From: Flavivirga rizhaonensis
Lineage (GTDB): Bacteria > Bacteroidota > Bacteroidia > Flavobacteriales > Flavobacteriaceae
Assembly (NCBI RefSeq): GCF_004791695.1
Contig: NZ_SRSO01000018.1
Span: 41,340 to 105,339, forward strand
Length of the DNA: 64,000 bases
Direction: 5' to 3'
Shown: positions 61,801-64,000 of the stretch, piece by piece
How positions within the stretch are numbered: position 1 is the first letter of the stretch
Layout: each line of letters begins with the position of its first letter
Made by a program: the position numbers and the translations under genes
Notes under the pieces: model-generated
What the model was told of the DNA's origin: nothing
Databases searched by the model: none
What the model saw: only the letters and a program-made list of their open reading frames with translations

Positions 61801-62544
61801 ATGAATTTAACACTTAAAATTTGGAGACAAAAAGACTCAAATGCAAAGGGTCAAATGGTCGATTATAAAGTTACTGATATTTCAGAGCATATGTCTTTTT
61901 TAGAAATGATGGATGTTTTGAACGAACAATTAGTTAATACTGGTGAAGAGCCTGTAGCATTTGATCATGATTGTCGCGAAGGTATTTGCGGAATGTGTTC
62001 TATGTATATTAATGGAGAAGCTCATGGTCCAGATAGAGGTATAACAACCTGTCAATTACATATGCGTATGTTTAATGATGGTGATACGATTACTATCGAG
62101 CCATTTAGAGCAGCAGCTTTTCCTGTAATAAAAGATTTAGTAGTAGACAGAATGGCTTTCGAGCGTATTCAGCAAGCTGGAGGATATATTTCTGTGAATA
62201 CTTCTGGAAATACTCAAGATGCAAATTCGATTCCTATTTCAAAACATGCGGCTGATGAAGCCATGGATGCTGCTACGTGTATTGGTTGTGGTGCTTGTGT
62301 AGCAACTTGTAAAAATTCATCCGCCATGCTGTTTGTAGGTGCTAAAGTATCACAATATGCATTATTACCTCAAGGACAGGTAGAAGCAGCAGATCGTGTT
62401 AAAAATATGGTTGCTCAAATGGATTTAGAAGGTTTTGGTAACTGTACAAATACAGGTGCTTGTGAAATTGAATGCCCTAAAGGAATTTCTTTAGATAACA
62501 TTGCTAGAATGAATCGCGAGTTAATGAAAGCTAATATATCATAG
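61801..62544 (+). CDS. sdhB: succinate dehydrogenase iron-sulfur subunit
   Basis: 247 residues. The [2Fe-2S] ligands are in [21 protein letters not shown] and TTCQLHM; the [4Fe-4S] and [3Fe-4S] ligands are in [11 protein letters not shown] and [17 protein letters not shown]. It transfers electrons from SdhA to the heme subunit. It lies 485 bp downstream of sdhA, with the S23-type gene in between. A strong terminator follows 31 bp after the stop. Confidence 0.97.
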   Translation: MNLTLKIWRQKDSNAKGQMVDYKVTDISEHMSFLEMMDVLNEQLVNTGEEPVAFDHDCREGICGMCSMYINGEAHGPDRGITTCQLHMRMFNDGDTITIEPFRAAAFPVIKDLVVDRMAFERIQQAGGYISVNTSGNTQDANSIPISKHAADEAMDAATCIGCGACVATCKNSSAMLFVGAKVSQYALLPQGQVEAADRVKNMVAQMDLEGFGNCTNTGACEIECPKGISLDNIARMNRELMKANIS

Positions 62545-62575
62545 TATTTTAGTTATACATATCTTAAAATTTAAG

Positions 62576-62602
62576 AACCCAGGCTCATGCTTGGGTTTTT
62601 TT
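62576..62602 (+). terminator. intrinsic terminator of the sdh operon
   Basis: AACCCAGGC-TCAT-GCTTGGGTT (62576-62597) forms a 9-bp stem with a TCAT loop, followed by seven T in all. It ends the sdh transcript, 31 bp after sdhB. Confidence 0.9.
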
Positions 62603-62631
62603 ATTTAGATTTAAGAAATTAAATCTAGTAG

Positions 62632-63549
62632 ATGAAAATAAAATTGATAGCTTTATGTTTTCTATGTCACTTTATATGTATAAATGTAAATTCACAAATA
62701 TGTGAAAAAGAAGCTAGTTTCTTTTGTGAAGAATCTATGTTAAAACATTTAAAATCATTGTCATCTGATGCTTTCGAAGGTAGAAGAACAGGGACTAGAG
62801 GCGCCTTAAAAACTAGAAAATATATAATTAATCAGTTCCATTCGCTAAATGTTCAACCATTAGGAAAAGGCTATGAGCAACCATTTTTGTTTGTAAAAAA
62901 ACAAAAAGAATATAAGGCAGTAAATATTTTAGGCCTAATAGAAGGTACCAAAAACCCTGACGAATACATAGTTATTAGTGCACATTATGATCATGAAGGG
63001 ATTAAAAAAGGAGCCATTTATAATGGCGCCGATGATAATGCTTCCGGATTAAGCGCATTGTTTAGTTTTGGTGAATATTTTAAAAATAATCCACCAAAGT
63101 ATTCAGTAATTTTAGCAGCATTTGATGGTGAGGAATTGGGGTTGCAAGGGTCTAAGTACTTTGTGAAAAATCCGATTATTCCATTAAAAAACATCAAAGT
63201 AAATATCAATATGGATATGATTGGCAGGAGTGAAAAGAATGAATTGTATGTAGTTGGAACAGAACGTAACAAAAAATTGAAACATGCTGTTAGCTATTAT
63301 CAACACTCTAAGAAAATCAAACTCATAGAAGGTCATAATGATAGTGATGCCCTAGAGAACTGGACCTATTCATCGGATCATGTGAATTTTTATAAAAAAG
63401 GCATTCCATTTTTATACTTTGGAGTAGAGGATCATAATGATTACCATGAACCTACAGATGATTATGAAAACATTCATCCAGAGTTTTATGTAGAAGCTGT
63501 AAAGGTTATTGTTTCAGTTTTTGAAAAAATAGATAACTTAAGATTATAA
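62632..63549 (+). CDS. M28 family zinc aminopeptidase, exported
   Basis: 305 residues with a signal peptide (to about 21, FICINVNSQ). The M28 zinc ligands are seen in SAHYDHEG, NGADDNASGLSALFSF and AAFDGEELGLQGSKYF, with a later DMIGRSE and a histidine in NDYHEPTDDYENIH. It removes N-terminal residues from peptides in the periplasm or outside. Its start is 30 bp after the sdh terminator, so it has its own transcription unit. Confidence 0.93.
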   Translation: MKIKLIALCFLCHFICINVNSQICEKEASFFCEESMLKHLKSLSSDAFEGRRTGTRGALKTRKYIINQFHSLNVQPLGKGYEQPFLFVKKQKEYKAVNILGLIEGTKNPDEYIVISAHYDHEGIKKGAIYNGADDNASGLSALFSFGEYFKNNPPKYSVILAAFDGEELGLQGSKYFVKNPIIPLKNIKVNINMDMIGRSEKNELYVVGTERNKKLKHAVSYYQHSKKIKLIEGHNDSDALENWTYSSDHVNFYKKGIPFLYFGVEDHNDYHEPTDDYENIHPEFYVEAVKVIVSVFEKIDNLRL

Positions 63550-63969
63550 AAGCCTACTGTGCATACAGAAAATTAGCATATGTAATAGAATAGTAAAAGT
63601 TGAACACGAATTACACAAATTTTCACTAAAGGTGAGTTCGATATATTATAATCTGATAATTAGTTCTTTAAATGAACCTATGTTCATTCCGAACGCTACG
63701 GAGGGTAAAATATATTTTACTTGAACGTATATAGCGTAGCTATTGAGGAGGAATCCCATCCTTATGAGATTTCTCGAAAGTTTATCTTGAGCGAAGTCGA
63801 AAGGCTCATACTTCGCTCTGTCGAAATGACAAACAATTGAAAATCATTGTTTTAATATTATTTTTTATAAAAAAATTAAATCGAGTTTGTATGTTTAAAG
63901 TGTCATTCTAAAACCAGGAGGTATTATTAATTTGTTAGTGCAAAATTAACTTAAATAATACCATCTGAT
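63550..63969. repeat. gene-free end region with dispersed repeat arms
   Basis: About 420 bp without a gene. A left-arm-like piece at about 63690-63755 carries a palindromic insert (GTAAAATATATTTTAC, 63705-63720) like that at 23206-23225. GAGCGAAGT (63789-63797) and ACTTCGCTC (63810-63818) form an inverted pair in a TGAGCGAAGTCGAAAGG-type repeat. AACACGAATTACAC at about 63602 resembles ACACGAATTTCACG near 3761. Confidence 0.7.
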
Positions 63970-64000
63970 ATGAAAGATATACAAATTACAAAAAAAGTAG
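63970..64000 (+). CDS. start of an unidentified gene (partial, cut by window edge)
   Basis: ATG at 63970 opens a frame (MKDIQITKKV) that runs off the window. Only 10 residues are visible, too few to assign. It follows the repeat region and has AT-rich sequence without a clear promoter box upstream. Confidence 0.4.
   Translation, partial: MKDIQITKKV

Overview
The window looks like the chromosome of a member of the Flavobacteriaceae (Bacteroidota). It is AT-rich, its promoters carry the TAnnTTTG box of this phylum, many proteins are lipoproteins or Sec-exported, one has a type IX secretion sorting domain, and families such as DUF2480, DUF3078, YaiO and MbnP/MbnH are present. Nothing here fixes the genus.

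Layout. 1-5.2 kb: end of an efflux operon (TetR, TolC, a four-helix-bundle protein cut by the window edge), a polyprenyl diphosphate synthase, and an Rrf2 regulator with the Ric iron-sulfur repair protein under matching palindromic operators. 5.2-10.3 kb: a palindromic MITE-like repeat, a large repeat-rich exported protein with a DUF922-like head, a DUF805 membrane protein, a region of relics and nested inverted repeats, and a small XRE regulator. 10.3-16.6 kb: a complete type II-C CRISPR-Cas locus. It has a tracrRNA divergent from cas9, cas9 (1130 aa), an array of 21 repeats and 20 spacers, and cas2-cas1 on the opposite strand converging on the array. 16.8-23.3 kb: housekeeping genes (EEP-family hydrolase, HflX, a class A penicillin-binding protein) separated by dispersed and tandem repeats; a GIY-YIG nuclease gene sits exactly between two inverted repeat arms.

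23.3-30.9 kb: one minus-strand operon with an Hpt protein, a receiver-only response regulator, a HEAT-type membrane protein, a processive GT2 glycosyltransferase, an LTA-synthase/MdoB-like transferase with TPRs, a YaiO barrel and a methyltransferase. I read it as a cell-surface glycan system with its own phosphorelay parts. 31.1-40 kb: SUF iron-sulfur cluster operon (IscA-like, SufB, C, D, S, E, DUF59) with two small exported proteins inserted, followed by DUF2480 and DUF3078 genes. 40-49.3 kb: a Fic protein with duplicated operator-like repeats, four members of a small zinc-ribbon family, a four-lipoprotein operon ending in MbnP-MbnH (copper/kynurenine chemistry), and ThiL. 49.3-64 kb: hydrolase, ACT-like protein, aspartate kinase, Xaa-Pro aminopeptidase, a secreted matrixin-like protease, a BNR/sortilin-like propeller, and succinate dehydrogenase sdhCAB with a frameshifted four-helix-bundle gene wedged between sdhA and sdhB, then an M28 peptidase and a repeat-rich end.

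The most notable points are the tracrRNA and the polarity puzzle of the CRISPR array, the GIY-YIG/repeat module, the S23-type gene inside the sdh operon, the phosphorelay-linked surface glycan operon, four genes with the promoter box exactly 4 nt before ATG (predicted leaderless mRNAs), and matching palindromic operators at the Rrf2/Ric genes.
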